A DNA stretch of 56,338 nt from CAYUZU01 sp964448675 (GTDB taxonomy: Bacteria > Planctomycetota > Phycisphaerae > UBA1845 > Fen-1342): assembly GCA_964448675.1 (NCBI GenBank), contig CAYUZU010000030.1:1-56338 (forward strand). The letters run 5' to 3'. Below, piece after piece: positions 35,235 to 44,452 of the stretch. The notes beneath the pieces are model-generated. The model was not told the DNA's origin. It saw nothing but the letters and a program-made list of their open reading frames with translations, and ran no database searches. How positions within the stretch are numbered: the first letter of the stretch is position 1; every line of letters begins with the position of its first letter. The position numbers were made by a program, and so were the translations under genes.

Positions 35235-35552
35235 TATCGGCCCTCGCACGTTTTCCCGGGGTTAGACGGTCGCCGTCATGCTGCTGCTCGGCCCCGTAGG
35301 ATAGTGCAGGGCGCGCGCACCCTCAACCTGCCCGCATTCGCTCGCAGCAGCACAGCCGCCGGCGGATTCTCGGACGCTCGACGGCGGCGACACGTTTTTC
35401 GCCCGGCGAGCCGCTCCTGGTCTCATAGAACCGCGTGCCGCGAGCCTACAACAACACACGCGTACCGCGCCGAACATTGTGAGGAAATCAGGCGGTCGCC
35501 GCGCTTACAATGCAGCGGCCTAGCGGCCAACACTCGCCGTCAGGAGGGCTAC
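35235..35552. other. Divergent intergenic region
   Basis: About 320 bp separate the MscS gene (minus) from the small lipoprotein gene (plus). It must hold both promoters. The only AT-richer spot I note is TTACAAT near 35505-35511, a possible -10 for the lipoprotein gene; no partner -35 was convincing. Confidence 0.4.
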
Positions 35553-35930
35553 ATGAAGCTCCGCTCGCTCGAGAAGAACGCGCTGGTGACGCTGGTCGGA
35601 TTACTGGTCCTGACGATCGCCGGCTGCCCGACGGAAACCGCACTGGTGGCGCCGAGCACCTGGGTGCCGGGCTACTACTGGGTGGAATACGCCGAGGGCG
35701 AACTCGTGGTGACCGAGTTGCCGCGTCTCAACACCGAGGCCGCCAAGACGTTCACGGTCGCGATGGCCGAGCCCGACTGGTACGAAGGCCCGGCGCTGTA
35801 CGAAGTCGCCGACGACGGCACGTGGACGATCATCGCCCGCGGCTACGAAGAGTACGACGAGTTCCTCAACCTCTACGACCCGAAGCGGCCCCTGCCCGAA
35901 GCCCCCGACGCCGCCGGTTTCGCGCGGTAG
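35553..35930 (+). CDS. Small lipoprotein of unknown function
   Basis: 125 aa from ATG 35553 (CAGGAGGGC eight bases upstream). The first 24 residues are a lipoprotein signal with IAGC as lipobox. The mature part is short and acidic with aromatic pairs (GYYWVEYAEGELVVTELPRL, EPDWYEGPALYEVADDG). I do not recognise a family. A GC-rich hairpin follows the stop codon. Confidence 0.7.
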   Translation: MKLRSLEKNALVTLVGLLVLTIAGCPTETALVAPSTWVPGYYWVEYAEGELVVTELPRLNTEAAKTFTVAMAEPDWYEGPALYEVADDGTWTIIARGYEEYDEFLNLYDPKRPLPEAPDAAGFAR

Positions 35931-35944
35931 GTCGCACATCGAGC

Positions 35945-35967
35945 GCCCCGCCCTCGTGCGGCGGGGC
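35945..35967 (+). terminator. GC-rich hairpin after the small lipoprotein gene
   Basis: GCCCCGCC (35945-35952) pairs perfectly with GGCGGGGC (35960-35967) over a seven-base loop, 14 bp past the stop codon. No T run follows, so termination is only likely. Confidence 0.45.
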
Positions 35968-36201
35968 CGCTGGACCAGGGCCGCGCGGCCACCACTTCCG
36001 CCTTTGCGCCCTGCGGCGCCGCCAGCCGTGGTCTGGACGAACGCGCTGCGCGCTGGTATCCCACACATCAGCACCGGTGTATGGTGACGTCGGCCGTGCG
36101 GCACCTTGCTGCGCGTGCGGCACGCCGCCACCAGGCCAATGAACCAGCACAATGCCGCCGGGCGGCGCGCCCGCGCGGCCGTCCGCATGGAGGTGTTCAT
36201 C

Positions 36202-37578
36202 ATGCGTTGCCCCGCCCCGCCCCACATTGTCCTCGTGACCGCGCTGCTGGCGGTGTCGGCCGCACGCGCCGACACGCCCAGAATCGTCGAGCTCAGCCCC
36301 GAACCGGGCGCGACCGACGTCGACCCGAATCTTCGCTTCATCCGCGTGAAGTTCGACCAGGACATGACCGAAGGCAGCCATTCATGGTGCGGCGGCGGGG
36401 ACACGTTCCCGCAGATGCGCGGGGCGCCGTACTGGGAAGATCGCCGCACGGCGGTGCTGCCGGTGCAGCTGGAGCTGGACCATCAGTACGAACTCGGCAT
36501 CAACTGCCCCGCGGCCCAGGGCTTCCGCAACCAGAAAGGCGAGCCGGCCAAGCCGCGGCCGCTGAAATTCAAGACCGCCCCGAAGCGCGCGCCAGTCGAC
36601 ATGCAGCAGGTCATCGCCGCCGAGAACAAGGCGTCGGTGCCGATCCTGCGGCGCACGGTCGAGAAGTTCTACGCTTACCGTGACCGACACGACATCAAGT
36701 GGGATCAGCAGTTCGTGCACTACACGGCGCACGTCGCGGCGGCGGACTCGCCGGCGGCGTTCGCCGAGCGCGCGACGGCCATCTTCGCACCGGCCAAGGA
36801 CCCGCACATCACGCTGGGGGCCGGTGGGCGCTGGTTCGCGACCTTTCAGCGGCGCTACGAGCCGAACTTCAGCATTCGCATCCTGCCGCAGGTCGTCGAG
36901 AACTGGCAGCGCCGAAGCGCGTGCGTCGCTACCGGGCGGTTCGATGGAGACGTCGGCTACATCGTCCTGCCGAGCTGGGAGCAGCGCTACAAGGATGACC
37001 TCGAGGCGGCGTACAAGGCGCTGGAGGCGTTCCAGGACACCCAGGCATTGATCATCGACGTGCGCCCCAACGCCGGCGGTGACGAGACGCTGGCGCGCGA
37101 GTTCGCGGGCTGCTTCGTCGACGAGCCGGTGGTGTACGCCAAGCACGTTTCGGTGTGGCCGGAAGCGCCCGACGGCAGCGGCTTCACCAAGCCGCAGGAA
37201 CGCGTGCTGGAGCCCAGCCGGGGCCGGCCGAAGTACCGCAAGCAAGTGCTCGTGCTGATGGGGCCGGGCAACATGAGCAGCGCGGAGGCGTTTCTGCTCA
37301 TGATGAAGCAGGCACCGAACTGTCGCCTGGTCGGGGCGCCGTCGTATGGCAGCTCGGGCAACCCCAAGGCGTACGGGCTGCCCAATGGCGTCGTCGTGCG
37401 GCTGCCCTCGTGGAAGGCGATGACGCCGGCGGGCTTGGAGTTCGAGGGGGAAGGCATCGCGCCGGACATCCGCGTGTCCAGCGAGCCCGGCGACTTCGCC
37501 AAAAGCGATCCGGTGATCGACGTGGCGCGCAAGATCCTCGCCGGCGGGTTCAAGGCTCCCGGAGATGAGGTGCCGTAA
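36202..37578 (+). CDS. Secreted S41-family peptidase with bacterial Ig-like N-terminal domain
   Basis: 458 aa from the ATG at 36202, which has GGAGGTG seven bases upstream; ATGs further upstream lack sites. After a signal peptide (ends VSAARA) comes a Big_5-type Ig domain (IVELSPEPGATDVDPNLRFI, VKFDQDM). A helical linker leads to the S41 tail-specific protease fold: VGYIVLPSWEQ, ALIIDVRPNAGGDETLAREF and NMSSAEAFLLMM, where the Ser in SSAEAF is the expected nucleophile of C-terminal processing peptidases, and SYGSSGNPKAYGLPNG. A PDZ domain is not evident. It would degrade or process proteins outside the cytoplasm; substrate unknown. Confidence 0.85.
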   Translation: MRCPAPPHIVLVTALLAVSAARADTPRIVELSPEPGATDVDPNLRFIRVKFDQDMTEGSHSWCGGGDTFPQMRGAPYWEDRRTAVLPVQLELDHQYELGINCPAAQGFRNQKGEPAKPRPLKFKTAPKRAPVDMQQVIAAENKASVPILRRTVEKFYAYRDRHDIKWDQQFVHYTAHVAAADSPAAFAERATAIFAPAKDPHITLGAGGRWFATFQRRYEPNFSIRILPQVVENWQRRSACVATGRFDGDVGYIVLPSWEQRYKDDLEAAYKALEAFQDTQALIIDVRPNAGGDETLAREFAGCFVDEPVVYAKHVSVWPEAPDGSGFTKPQERVLEPSRGRPKYRKQVLVLMGPGNMSSAEAFLLMMKQAPNCRLVGAPSYGSSGNPKAYGLPNGVVVRLPSWKAMTPAGLEFEGEGIAPDIRVSSEPGDFAKSDPVIDVARKILAGGFKAPGDEVP

Positions 37579-37746
37579 CGGGTGCCAGGCGACAAGGGCG
37601 CAGGGGACGCAGGTGAACAGGGCGCGCTGCCGCGGTGCGTGCGCGCAATTCAGGCTTCGTCCGCCAGGCAGCGCGCGTGGCGCGACACGGGCAACCCCCG
37701 ACCACGTCGGGGCCTGCCCATGCCAAGCACCGATGTCACTTGATCG

Positions 37747-37902
37747 TCAGCCGATCTGGGAGGTGAGGTTGTAGGCGATCACGTCGAGCGATCGCTGCAG
37801 CACTTCGTCCGCGAGGACGTTCGCCGCTTCGACGGCACAACTCTGGAACTGCATGAGCATCGCCCCCGTGGCGACGAACGACAACCACTTCCATGTCTTC
37901 AT
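37747..37902 (-). CDS. 51-aa lipoprotein-like small protein (paralogue 1)
   Basis: Starts at ATG 37902 with GGAG seven bases upstream. The protein opens MKTWKWLSFVATGAMLMQFQ followed by Cys, a short hydrophobic leader ending in a possible lipobox (FQSC), then a helical remainder (ANVLADEVLQRSLDVIAYNL). A sister gene with the same MKTWKW start lies 136 bp upstream on the same strand. Such tiny proteins recur in planctomycete genomes but have no known role. Confidence 0.65.
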   Translation of the reverse strand: MKTWKWLSFVATGAMLMQFQSCAVEAANVLADEVLQRSLDVIAYNLTSQIG

Positions 37903-38037
37903 GTCGATCTCCGTACCGCTTCGACCACTGGGGCCGCCACGCCGGCGGCGGCGCAGTCCGGCGCGCACGCTGCGCGCCACCTATTTCAGAATCGGTGTCT
38001 TCTTCCCCCGGGTTGAGCCGGCCGCGGTCGCGACCCC

Positions 38038-38178
38038 TTAGCTGCCGCTCAGGGCGCCGGTGACGAGCTGCGTCGCGGCCGCCTGCATCGCGTAGTACAT
38101 CAGGTCCGTCGCACACGTCCCCAATGCCAGCAACGTTCCGCCCGAAACCGTCAGCGTTATCCACTTCCAAGTCTTCAC
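38038..38178 (-). CDS. 46-aa lipoprotein-like small protein (paralogue 2)
   Basis: Starts at GTG 38178 (GCGGAGACAGCC upstream). It shares the opening VKTWKWITLTVSGGTLLALG then TC with its neighbour's MKTWKW...QSC, so the two are tandem duplicates that have diverged in the C-terminal helix (MQAAATQLVTGAL). Both have a leader and a Cys at about residue 22. Function unknown. A possible promoter lies at 38241-38268. Confidence 0.6.
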   Translation of the reverse strand: MKTWKWITLTVSGGTLLALGTCATDLMYYAMQAAATQLVTGALSGS

Positions 38179-38240
38179 GGCTGTCTCCGCATGGGAAACC
38201 AACGAGCAGCCGAACACCGTGTCCGACTGCAGGTCGTCAC

Positions 38241-38268
38241 TATATATCTTTTCGGCGTCCGGGCACAA
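38241..38268 (-). promoter_or_regulatory. Possible promoter of the small-protein pair
   Basis: On the minus strand TTGTGC (38268-38263) and TATATA (38246-38241) are 16 bp apart, about 60 bp before the start of the 46-aa gene. The -35 matches only 3 of 6, so this is tentative. Confidence 0.35.
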
Positions 38269-38367
38269 CTGCGCCCAGCGAAAACTTGAAGGCCTGGCCC
38301 ACCCGTGCATAATGCTCGCGTTGCCGGCCGAGGCGCTGGCCGTTGCCGCTTGGTACGAAGGATTTCA

Positions 38368-40014
38368 ATGGCCAGCCCACATATGTCCCACCGCTCCGTA
38401 GCCCCTCTGCTGGCGTCTCTTGTCGCGGTTTGCGCCATGCTGGCCTCGGCCGGCGGCTGCGGCCCCGGCCAGCCCAGCCGCTTCAGCCTGCACGCCGACG
38501 TGCAGCGGCCGGACCCCGGCGCGGTCATCTTCCTGGTCGATGGCTTTCCACCGCGGCTGCTGGAACGGGGCTGCCGCGAGGGCTGGCTGCCGAACATCCG
38601 GAAGCGTTTCATCGAGGGCGGGGCGCGGGTGGAGCACGCGAACACGTGCGTGCCGTCGATCACTTATGCGGCGATCACCACGTTGATGACCGGTGCGGGG
38701 CCTGCCAGTCACGGAATCATCGGCAACCACTGGTTCGAGCCCGAGCGGACCCTCTTTCGCGACTATGCCGTCATCCGGCAGTATGACCGCGTCGACGAGG
38801 ATCACGACGTGCCGCTGCTCTACGAGCATTTGCAGCCGGATCCGTCGGCGACGATCCAGACGGTCCACCGGCGCGGGGCGACCAAGATTATTCGGAACTG
38901 GGCACTGTCGGGAGCGATGTGGTTCTTCCGCGACTATACCGCGGTGGACAAGCTCAGCGTGACGTCGCTGTGGCGGGTGATCACGTGGGCGAACTGGCAC
39001 AGGCGCTGGCCAAGCGTGGTGACGTTCTATATGCCGGGCGTCGACAGCATCGGACACATACACGGCCCGGAATCGGGGGCGTTCCGCACGGCGCTGCAGC
39101 ACGCGGATCACCAGGTCGAGCGGGCCTGCCTGTGGCTGGAACGCGAGGGGCTGCTCGAGACGACCTACCTGGTGCTGCTGAGCGACCACGGCATGGTTGA
39201 CGTCGATCAGCGTATCGACCTGTTGGAGCTCGTCGGCGTCCGGTGGGGCCGGCAGGCGACGCGCGACATGCGCCAGGATGGCAGCGCCGCCGCCCGCGCC
39301 CGCTTCTACGACCGGTTTGACACGGTGCTCGATGACCAGGACGGTCGGCGCGCGTCGCTGCACTTCAAGTCGCCAGCGGGCTGGGAAACGCGGCTCGCCC
39401 CGCCCGCGGTGGCGCGGATTCTGAATGCACCGCCCGCAGCCCAGCGGCTTTGGCACCAAACCGGCGTGGCGCTGGTCGTGTATCGGGCGGACGGGGATCA
39501 GGCGGTGCTGCGTAATGCGGCGGGGACGTCGTGGATTCGCCGGCGGCGCGCGGATGGCGCGGCCGCGTTCGCCTACGAGCCCGGTGCGGCGGATGTGCTG
39601 GGTTACATGGACGACCCGGCGCTGGCGGCGTTCATCGCGGACGGGTATCACGATGCGGCGGCGTGGTCACACATGACCGCCACGCAGCGCCAGCCGGGCG
39701 TCGTGTCGCGGCTGCTGCCGTTGCTCGACCTGCCTCGCGCGGGGGATGTGGTCCTTTTCGCCGAACCCGGCTACAGTTTCGTCAAGGAAGCCGGCGGGCA
39801 CGGCGGCATTCACCGCGACGAGATGGGGTTCACGTGGTGCATGGCGGGCCCGGGCATCGTGGCCGGAAGCACGATCGAGAGTGCCCGGGCGATCGACGTG
39901 ACGCCGACGTTGCTTGACCTGCTGGGCAAGCCCTGTCGTGATGCGTACGTGCAGGGCCGTTCGTTGCTGGAAACGCATCGGCTCACGATGGAATGCGAAC
40001 CACTCAACCGATGA
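38368..40014 (+). CDS. Alkaline phosphatase superfamily (type I phosphodiesterase/nucleotide pyrophosphatase-like) lipoprotein
   Basis: 548 aa from ATG 38368 (GAAGGA just upstream). A signal with AGGC lipobox is followed by a metal-dependent phosphodiesterase fold: AVIFLVDGFPP with the first Asp ligand, CVPSITYAAITTLMTG with the nucleophilic Ser/Thr, YMPGVDSIGHIHG with Asp and His ligands, LLSDHGMVDV, and a late GGHGGIHRDE. These are the features of the NPP/phosphonoacetate hydrolase branch. It likely cleaves a phospho- or phosphonate ester outside the cytoplasm; substrate unknown. The stop codon overlaps the start of the next gene, so the two are coupled. Confidence 0.85.
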   Translation: MASPHMSHRSVAPLLASLVAVCAMLASAGGCGPGQPSRFSLHADVQRPDPGAVIFLVDGFPPRLLERGCREGWLPNIRKRFIEGGARVEHANTCVPSITYAAITTLMTGAGPASHGIIGNHWFEPERTLFRDYAVIRQYDRVDEDHDVPLLYEHLQPDPSATIQTVHRRGATKIIRNWALSGAMWFFRDYTAVDKLSVTSLWRVITWANWHRRWPSVVTFYMPGVDSIGHIHGPESGAFRTALQHADHQVERACLWLEREGLLETTYLVLLSDHGMVDVDQRIDLLELVGVRWGRQATRDMRQDGSAAARARFYDRFDTVLDDQDGRRASLHFKSPAGWETRLAPPAVARILNAPPAAQRLWHQTGVALVVYRADGDQAVLRNAAGTSWIRRRRADGAAAFAYEPGAADVLGYMDDPALAAFIADGYHDAAAWSHMTATQRQPGVVSRLLPLLDLPRAGDVVLFAEPGYSFVKEAGGHGGIHRDEMGFTWCMAGPGIVAGSTIESARAIDVTPTLLDLLGKPCRDAYVQGRSLLETHRLTMECEPLNR

Positions 40015-41147
40015 TGCCGAAACTGATCGCAGTCGCTGGTGTGGCGTGCCTGGCGGTGCTGACCGCGAGCTGGCTGGGCAACGGCGGACGCAACGGCGTT
40101 TCAGCCGAAACGGCCGCGCCGGCGGACGTCGACCGGCCGCCGATTCCGCCGGCGGATGTGGCGTACCGGGGGGTGGCGATCCAGGTGGCGTCGGGCTGGT
40201 ACGAACCGATGAAGACATACGAGCCGATGCTGGAGGAGATCGCGGCGCTGGGGGCCAATTCGGTGATGTTCTGCCTGCCGGGGTACATGGAGCACGCGGA
40301 ATCGCAGGCGATCTACATGGACTTGCGCAAGGTACCGCCGCCGGAGGATCTGAAGGCGATCATTCGCCGGGCGGACGGGCTCGGGCTGAAGGTCGTGCTG
40401 ATGCCGATCGTGCTGCTGCGGAACCCGCGCGGGACGGAGTGGCGCGGCGTAATCGATCCGCCGGAATGGGACGAGTGGTGGGAGGAGTACACCGAGTTCG
40501 TGGTGTTCTTCGCCAACATTGCGCGCGAGGCGGATGCCGAGGCGCTGATCGTGGGGTCGGAGCTGGTGAGCACCGAGAAGTACACGGCGAAGTGGCGCAA
40601 GCTGATCGGCAAGGTGCGCGAGCACTTTCATGGCGGGAAGCTGGGCTACTCGGCGAATTGGGACCACTACCGGCCGATCGAGTTCTGGGATGATCTCGAT
40701 TTCATCGGGATGACGAGCTACTACACGCTGGCGGATCGTCAAAACCCGAGTGTCGAGGAGATCATACGGCGCTGGCGACCGATTCGCGACGAGATTCTGG
40801 CATGGCAGCGCACGATCGGCAAGCCGATCGTGATGACCGAGGTCGGCTGGTGCAGCCAGGAGGGCGCGGCGATGGCGCCGTGGAATTACTACCAGAATCA
40901 GACGGCCACGCCGGGCGGCATGGAAGAGCAGCGGCGGCTGTATGAAGCGTTCATCCGCGTCTGGAGCGGGGTGCCGGAGCTGCTGGGGGTGATCTGGTGG
41001 GAGTGGGATCGCTCGACAGGCGGGCCGGGTGACTACGGCTACACACCGAAGAACAAGCCGGCCGAAGAGGTGCTGCGGCAGTGGTTCACCCGCCACCAGG
41101 TGACGACGCAGCCGGCCACACCCACGACGAGACCGGCCGCGCCGTGA
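40011..41147 (+). CDS. GH113-like glycosidase (TIM barrel)
   Basis: 378 aa from ATG 40011 in an ATGATG that overlaps the stop of the phosphodiesterase gene; an ATG at 39993 is an alternative. A hydrophobic leader (about 4-22) suggests export. The barrel follows glycoside hydrolase family 113 and related mannanase folds: GVAIQVASGWYEP, EIAALGANSVMFCLPGY, GLGLKVVLMPIVLL, then the putative acid/base Glu in LIVGSELVST and the nucleophile in PIVMTEVGWCSQEG, ending with GVIWWEWDRS. It probably hydrolyses a beta-mannan or related glycan. The tail is Thr/Pro-rich. Exact family needs a profile search. Confidence 0.75.
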   Translation: MMPKLIAVAGVACLAVLTASWLGNGGRNGVSAETAAPADVDRPPIPPADVAYRGVAIQVASGWYEPMKTYEPMLEEIAALGANSVMFCLPGYMEHAESQAIYMDLRKVPPPEDLKAIIRRADGLGLKVVLMPIVLLRNPRGTEWRGVIDPPEWDEWWEEYTEFVVFFANIAREADAEALIVGSELVSTEKYTAKWRKLIGKVREHFHGGKLGYSANWDHYRPIEFWDDLDFIGMTSYYTLADRQNPSVEEIIRRWRPIRDEILAWQRTIGKPIVMTEVGWCSQEGAAMAPWNYYQNQTATPGGMEEQRRLYEAFIRVWSGVPELLGVIWWEWDRSTGGPGDYGYTPKNKPAEEVLRQWFTRHQVTTQPATPTTRPAAP

Positions 41148-41372
41148 CGCGTGCTACGGCTCGGGCGCGGCGGCAGCATGCATAACGGTATTCAAGTCGG
41201 AATCTGATTTACCCAAAGTCCAGCGAGATTCCCGTGACATGGCGGCGCGCGCGGGCCTAGTATCTGCGCGGCCGAAGGAGCTTGCCGTCATGCATGCCGT
41301 GTCTGGCTGCGCGCCGCCGGCGCGCCGGTACTGCGGGAACGGCGAGCGTAGCTGTCACAGGAGAAACACACC

Positions 41373-41843
41373 ATGCGAAAGATGACTGTCTTGATTGTCG
41401 CGCTCGGTCTGGGCGCCAGCCTCGCGTCCGCCGAGGAGATCAACTACCTGTTTCCGATCGGCGGTGACCAGGCAGTGCCGCCGATCGACACACCGGGCAA
41501 CGGCTTTGGCGATGTGACGTTCGACACGGACACGCTCGAGCTGAGCTGGAACATCACCTACAGCGACCTGACCGGGTCGGTCAGCGGCGCGCACTTCCAC
41601 GGACCCGCGGGGTACGGCCAGAACGCCGGCGTCGCGCTGGGGATGACGGACCTCGACAGCCCGATCGTCGGCAACGCGACACTGTCGCAGGCGCAAGCCG
41701 ACGATCTGGTCGCCGGCTTGTGGTACGTGAACATCCATACGAGCACGTATCCGGGCGGGGAGATTCGCGGGCAGGTGGTGCCGGAGCCCAGCACGCTGTT
41801 GCTGGCCGGGGTGGCGCTGCCGCTGCTGCTGCGGCGCCGCTAG
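41373..41843 (+). CDS. CHRD-domain PEP-CTERM protein
   Basis: 156 aa from ATG 41373 (CAGGAGAAACACACC upstream). A signal peptide (1-20) is followed by a CHRD domain (chordin-like; SWNITYSDLTGSVSGAHFHG, LWYVNIHTSTYPGGEIRGQV) and a C-terminal VPEPSTLLLAGVALPLLLRR sorting signal: PEP motif, hydrophobic stretch, arginines. PEP-CTERM proteins are processed by exosortase, which is not in this window. CHRD domains are extracellular; the function in bacteria is unknown. Confidence 0.9.
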   Translation: MRKMTVLIVALGLGASLASAEEINYLFPIGGDQAVPPIDTPGNGFGDVTFDTDTLELSWNITYSDLTGSVSGAHFHGPAGYGQNAGVALGMTDLDSPIVGNATLSQAQADDLVAGLWYVNIHTSTYPGGEIRGQVVPEPSTLLLAGVALPLLLRRR

Positions 41844-41883
41844 TCCCGCTGCCGCATCGGGCAAGCGTCCACGGGGCTACGCG

Positions 41884-41920
41884 TGCAGCGTGCGGGCGCT
41901 CGGCGCGCCTGCACGCTGCA
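41884..41920 (+). terminator. Hairpin after the CHRD gene
   Basis: TGCAGCGTGC (41884-41893) pairs perfectly with GCACGCTGCA (41911-41920), about 40 bp past the stop codon. There is no T tract; it may end or protect the transcript before the cupin gene. Confidence 0.5.
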
Positions 41921-41973
41921 TGGCCATGAGCAGCGGCGCCGGGCAAGGCGGGCCGACAGGAGGCAGCGCGCAC

Positions 41974-42459
41974 ATGACAACCATCACCGCGATTCCGCGC
42001 GCGGCGGGCGCGCAATTCGATTTCGGCGGCCTGGGTGTGCACTGGAAAATCGACGGACCGATGACGAACGGCGCGTTCGCCGTCGTGCATCATCCGATCG
42101 CACCACGGGCACTGGCCGCCCCACTGCACCGCCACATGAACGAGGATGAGTATTCGTACGTGTTGGCGGGTGAGCTGGGGGCGCTGCTGGGCGATGATGT
42201 CGTCACGGCGGGTGTGGGCACCTGGGTGTGCAAGCCGCGCGGCCAGTGGCATACTTTCTGGAACGCCGGTGCCCAGCGGTGCGAGATCATCGAGGTCATC
42301 GCGCCGGCCGGTTTCGAGAACTACTTCCGCGAGGTGGCGGCGGCGTGGGGGGATCGCGCGCAGTTCGCCGCGATCAATCGCAAATACGAGCTGGACATGG
42401 ACTTCGCGAGCGTGCCGCTGCTGTGCGAGCGCTTCGGGCTGACGTTTCCGGCGTTGTAA
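41974..42459 (+). CDS. Cupin-domain protein
   Basis: 161 aa from ATG 41974 (CAGGAGG ten bases upstream). A single cupin barrel: motif 1 PLHRHMNEDEYSYVLAGELG (metal ligands H, H, E) and motif 2 PRGQWHTFWNAG, with a C-terminal helix FENYFREVAAAW. No signal peptide, so cytosolic. Such small cupins are isomerases, dioxygenases or ligand-binding proteins; the activity cannot be told from sequence. Confidence 0.82.
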   Translation: MTTITAIPRAAGAQFDFGGLGVHWKIDGPMTNGAFAVVHHPIAPRALAAPLHRHMNEDEYSYVLAGELGALLGDDVVTAGVGTWVCKPRGQWHTFWNAGAQRCEIIEVIAPAGFENYFREVAAAWGDRAQFAAINRKYELDMDFASVPLLCERFGLTFPAL

Positions 42460-42620
42460 CGTCCCGGGGGGCCGGGAAGCGCCGCCCGCGGCCTGCCGGC
42501 GGGGCGCGGTCGTCATTCGCATCTGGTGCGCGACGGCGCGCCCGCCGGCCAGCCCGTGCCATATCAGAAGCTCGCAGCGAGCCACCCGCGACCTTTGGAG
42601 CGTGGCACGCGCGGCACGTC

Positions 42621-43808
42621 CTAACGGCGGCGGCGGAGCATCAGCGCGCCGGCCAGCAGGGCCAGGCCGCTTGCAGGCTCCGGCGTCTGGGCGACGAAGA
42701 TGCCGCGGCCGATGCCGCTGCCACCGACGAGGCTGACGCTGGCGTTGAAGACCACGTCACCGGCGTCGTTGATATCCCAGCCGTTGGCGAAGCTGGTGAT
42801 CTCTGCCAGGCCGAGATCGGTCATGAGCTCGTCACCGATCGCGACGACCTTCTTCACCTCGGTGCCGTCGGCGATGAAGATCCCCTCCGACTGCCCGGTC
42901 GGAACGCCACGAAACGCGACGATGCCGCTGTCGTTGATCTTGGGATCGAAGAAGGCGAAGCTCGCCCAGCCGGCGGTCGTCGACGCGACCACCGTCACAC
43001 CACTGTCGTCGACGATCGCGATGTCCGTGCCGTTGTCGGCGCGGAAGAGCTGTGACGCGAGCTGGCCACCGTCGTTGATGTCGACGCCGTTGAAGATGCC
43101 GTCGTACGTCGCGTCCTCCTGGAAGAGGATGTCCGAGGTGCCATCGGCGTCGAAGCGGCGCAGCTGCGAGACATTGCCCTGCGTCGCGTCCCACACGTGG
43201 GCGCCGAACTGCTGATTGTTGTTGTAGGCCGGCTCGGCGAGGAAACCGAAGCTCGCGCCTTCCTGGGCAACAGTCGTGAACGAGTCGTCACCCGGGTCGT
43301 AGATCGTGTAGCGCTTCGCGCCGAAGACCTCGGGGCGATAACCGATGGTGCCGTCGTTGGCGATGTACGGCTCGCCCCAGTCATCGGCGCTGGGCGGACC
43401 GGTGGTGAGCTTGGCCGGGACGTTGTTGATGGCGCGCCACACACCGTCTTCGGGCGAACTGCCAAAGAACGCGCTGGCGCTCCAGGTAATGTCGCCGGCA
43501 TCGTTCATGTGCGGATCGCTGGCGCGCTCCGAGGTGGCGCTGATCGGTGACCCGACGCCGCCCTGTCCGGCCCAGACCTGCTTGTCGAAGTTGACCGGCT
43601 CGCTGAAAGTGAAGGCGACCTTGCGGCTGTTGTTGAGCGTCGGGATGGTCGTGCTGAAGGATGCGCCGGACGGCACGTTGAAGGCGCTGCCGAACGACGC
43701 CCGCGCCTGGAGCTCGAAGCCGATGTAATCCGGCAGTGCGGCCACGGCGGCCGAGCCAACGAATGCGGCGGTGATCAGCGCCGCGATACGGGTACGATTG
43801 CATTGCAT
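42621..43808 (-). CDS. PEP-CTERM protein with tandem NxxGxxxF repeats
   Basis: 395 aa from ATG 43808 (GAGGAGGAT eight bases upstream). Signal peptide 1-24 (ends AAVAA). The body is made of ~50-residue repeats with the NxxGxxxF motif: LNNSRKVAFTF, MNDAGDITWSASAF, IANDGTIGYR, INDGGQLASQLF, INDSGIVAFRG, INDAGDVVFNASV, probably beta-propeller blades. The end is TPEPASGLALLAGALMLRRR, a PEP-CTERM signal. It faces the 44453 gene across a 644-bp divergent region. Function unknown; the repeat family is described as 'choice-of-anchor' because members carry different C-terminal anchors. Confidence 0.88.
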   Translation of the reverse strand: MQCNRTRIAALITAAFVGSAAVAALPDYIGFELQARASFGSAFNVPSGASFSTTIPTLNNSRKVAFTFSEPVNFDKQVWAGQGGVGSPISATSERASDPHMNDAGDITWSASAFFGSSPEDGVWRAINNVPAKLTTGPPSADDWGEPYIANDGTIGYRPEVFGAKRYTIYDPGDDSFTTVAQEGASFGFLAEPAYNNNQQFGAHVWDATQGNVSQLRRFDADGTSDILFQEDATYDGIFNGVDINDGGQLASQLFRADNGTDIAIVDDSGVTVVASTTAGWASFAFFDPKINDSGIVAFRGVPTGQSEGIFIADGTEVKKVVAIGDELMTDLGLAEITSFANGWDINDAGDVVFNASVSLVGGSGIGRGIFVAQTPEPASGLALLAGALMLRRRR

Positions 43809-44452
43809 GGTGTCATCCTCCTCGAGAACAAACGAGACATGTAACCAGCGCAGCTCGCGCGGTCGGCACCGACGCCGACCGCCGGGGCGCGCCTGATAAG
43901 GCAACGATCAGATCTGGGAGGCGCTTCTCTCCTCGTTCCTCACGCGACTTCCTGCTCGAGAGAAGTCGTCCGCCGGCTCCCTTGCAGTGTAGCCGCGTCG
44001 AGCGGCGCGACCCAGAAAAAGCTGCCGGCGGCGCTCGTCACGCCGGCCGATTTAGCGGGCGGCGTGCTTCTTCCGCGAAGCAAGTGGCGTCACCAGGACG
44101 CGCAACCTACTTCCAAAAAGCCACTTACAAACGATTGCCTCGCCGCGCCGACATGCGTCGAGATCGGCGAATCAGCCCTTGCGAATCATGTCATAATTAT
44201 ATAACATTACGGGTGCCGCCGGAGTTCGGCGCAGGCCATGTCTTTGCCGTGCCGGGCGCGTGGATTGGCGGCGGCGCGAGATCCGGATGAGGAGTTGGGC
44301 AGCATGAGCCCAGGGCGTCATCACGCCAACGTGTTTCCAAAGGCCTGGGCGGCCGTGTCGCTATGCCAGCACCGGCGGCAAGTGGCACGCCGCACAAATG
44401 TCACAAGGCCATCGCGTTCATTTCCACTACAGCTTTCGGAGGAGACGAAGAG
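43809..44452. promoter_or_regulatory. 644-bp divergent intergenic region between two PEP-CTERM genes
   Basis: It must carry promoters for both flanking genes. I see a hairpin at 43945-43968 (CGACTTC pairing with GAAGTCG, CTGCTCGAGA loop) near the minus-strand gene, and a short AT-rich island at 44187-44213 (TCATAATTATATAACATT) that could be a -10 region for the + strand gene. No convincing coding sequence or known RNA was found. Confidence 0.45.

Noticed and set aside
32595..35930. A + strand open frame of more than 1,100 codons
   Set aside because: Most of it is the antisense of the MscS gene, with Arg/His/Gln-rich composition and no motifs; only its final 125 codons (from ATG 35553) are a real gene.
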